A stretch of 64,000 nt of DNA from Syngnathus acus. Taxonomy: Eukaryota > Chordata > Actinopteri > Syngnathiformes > Syngnathidae. Both the position numbers and the translations under genes were made by a program. The stretch covers positions 3,083,501-3,147,500 of the forward strand of contig NC_051104.1 of assembly GCF_901709675.1 (NCBI RefSeq), in the 5' to 3' direction. The notes beneath the pieces are model-generated. The model was not told the DNA's origin, ran no database searches, and was given only the letters and a program-made list of their open reading frames with translations. This document shows positions 62,851 to 64,000 of the stretch, in pieces. How positions within the stretch are numbered: the first letter of the stretch is position 1; each line of letters starts with the position of its first letter.

Positions 62851-62970
62851 GGACGTACGTGACGCAGGTGACAGCCACCGACGCGGATGACCCGACATAC
62901 GGAAACAGCGCCAGGGTGGTGTACAGCATCCTGCATGGACAGCCCTACTTTTCAGTGGACCCCAAAACTG
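62851..62970 (+). CDS. cdh12: Cadherin-12-like type II cadherin, third coding exon (residues 186-224, EC2)
   Basis: This 120-nt exon encodes the first part of extracellular cadherin repeat 2. Its first two bases complete the Gly codon begun in the previous exon. It then reads [20 protein letters not shown] and continues to [14 protein letters not shown] (195-198) is the calcium-binding motif and [12 protein letters not shown] is the typical type II EC2 strand. It ends with the first base of the next codon at a GTAACT donor (phase 1). The 120-nt length matches the equivalent exon of other type II cadherins. The acceptor (gtttgcgtag) has a G-interrupted pyrimidine tract and competes with a better-looking AG 40 nt upstream, which would shift the frame. 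The following exon (about 168 nt in the family, continuing EC2) is not found before the right edge, so the gene is truncated by the window. Confidence 0.92.
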
Positions 62971-64000
62971 GTAACTCTGACGCACTGGTATTGAGGGATC
63001 ATGGAGGCTGCTCGAAACAGCCCCTGATAAAACTAAAAAATACAATAGTAGCAGTAGTTGGCGCTATAAAGCGGCACTTCAACACATCGGCATCATAAAA
63101 AAGGGCTTTGCTCAATATATTTTGTTATTGTGTTCAAACTAAATTTGATGCAAGTGCTAGAGCAAGGCTGTCAAACTCATTTTTGTCGCGAGTTGCATCG
63201 TAGTCATAGTTTCCTTCAGTGGGCCGTTATGACTGTCATCGCCTTATATTGTTTACAATATCGGCTGCACAACAAACTGATCAATAACTAGTTTTGAAAT
63301 CAGAGAGTAGTACTAAATGTTGAAATATAAAAAAAAAAAATGGGAATAAAAATCTCTATTTTTTAAAAGTGGACTTAATTTTTTTATTAGTATTGACACA
63401 TAAAGTCGATGCACAATTTGCCTTCGTGGGCCACATAAAAATGATATGGTGGGCCGTATCTGGCTTAACTGTTGAAATATTTTTTAAAAAATGAATGGTC
63501 GTAAATTAATGGTAATAAAAATCGCTATTAATATCTCTATTTTTTGAAAGTGGACTAAATTCTTCATTTAGTACTGACACATTAACTCGATTGTCTTCGT
63601 GGGCCACATAAAATGATGTGGTGGGCCGTATCTGGCCCCCGGGCCTTGAGTTTGACACCTAGAGGTATTGAAGCTCATGAATACTACTAAGGGACTGAAT
63701 ACAAGTCCTCCCTAATTACTGGTCTAGAGGCACGTGTCAGCGCCCTGGCAGCATCCGGATGTTTCCATTCAACGTCTCGTGATTTTTGCCGGCTGGTTGC
63801 TGACTAGCTAATAACTGTTTACGACCGTCATTTGAAAATGACCAAACATAATTATGCATGCTGAAACATTAGCTCTGTTATTTATTTTGTTGTTTATGCT
63901 CATGCTCCACCGAAGTCAATGCAGCAGAACGGTGGTAAAAGCTTCTGCACTGGGGGCAAAGGGGGGGATGGTTTTTTTTCCCTAAATTTAAGGGGGAATT
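62971..64000 (+). other. cdh12: Start of next cadherin intron, running off the window
   Basis: The donor GTAACT at 62971 opens the intron. No further cadherin exon is seen before 64000. Most of 63163-63662 is a hAT-like repeat. Confidence 0.8.
63163..63662. mobile_element. hAT-like repeat with internal duplication
   Basis: The left end caaggctgtcaaactca and the right end ccttgagtttgacacc are inverted relatives of the ends of the element at 40361. Blocks of the type gtgggccacataaa-atgat-tggtgggccgtatctgg occur at about 63427-63466 and 63599-63637, showing an internal direct duplication of about 170 bp. No convincing target duplication was found. Confidence 0.6.

Overview
The window is nuclear DNA of a ray-finned fish, most likely a percomorph teleost with a fairly compact genome. 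Evidence: spliced exons with GT-AG boundaries, no bacterial-type operons, tRNA-derived SINEs with an ATGG-type tail, hAT-like elements, and many copies of a TA-flanked foldback element whose ends begin CCGTATTTTCC. The species cannot be told from the sequence.

The only protein-coding gene I can support is the 5' part of a type II classical cadherin on the + strand, best matched from remembered family sequence to cadherin-12 (cdh12). Three coding exons are present and intact: 51174-51431 (signal peptide, prodomain, furin site, start of EC1), 60254-60548 (295 nt, most of EC1 and the EC1/EC2 calcium linker) and 62851-62970 (120 nt, EC2). Exon lengths and intron phases (0, 1, 1) are those of type II cadherins. 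The 149-nt 5' UTR of the first coding exon begins at a splice acceptor, so at least one noncoding exon lies upstream. The best candidate ends at 37849 at a GC-rich, promoter-like stretch, which would make the first intron about 13.2 kb. The gene continues past the right edge: the remaining EC repeats, transmembrane segment and catenin-binding tail are not here.

Layout: 1-37440 is upstream intergenic sequence with no recognisable gene, filled with repeats. 37440-37849 is a candidate promoter and first exon. 37850-51024 is the candidate first intron, 51025-51431 the first coding exon, 51432-60253 an 8.8-kb intron, 60254-60548 an exon, 60549-62850 a 2.3-kb intron, 62851-62970 an exon, and 62971-64000 the start of the next intron.

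Repeats dominate the rest. Thirteen foldback elements (MITE-like, TA target sites) fall into three terminal-sequence classes. Two nearly identical full-length tRNA-derived SINEs have perfect 13-bp target duplications; one sits inside an older hAT-like element. There are also degraded SINE pieces, a LINE fragment, a hAT element with a 7/8 target duplication, a four-unit ~150-bp tandem array, and several microsatellites. No new multi-gene system was found. The most interesting signals are the chimeric foldback family, the nested SINE, and an out-of-frame competing splice acceptor in the cadherin gene.
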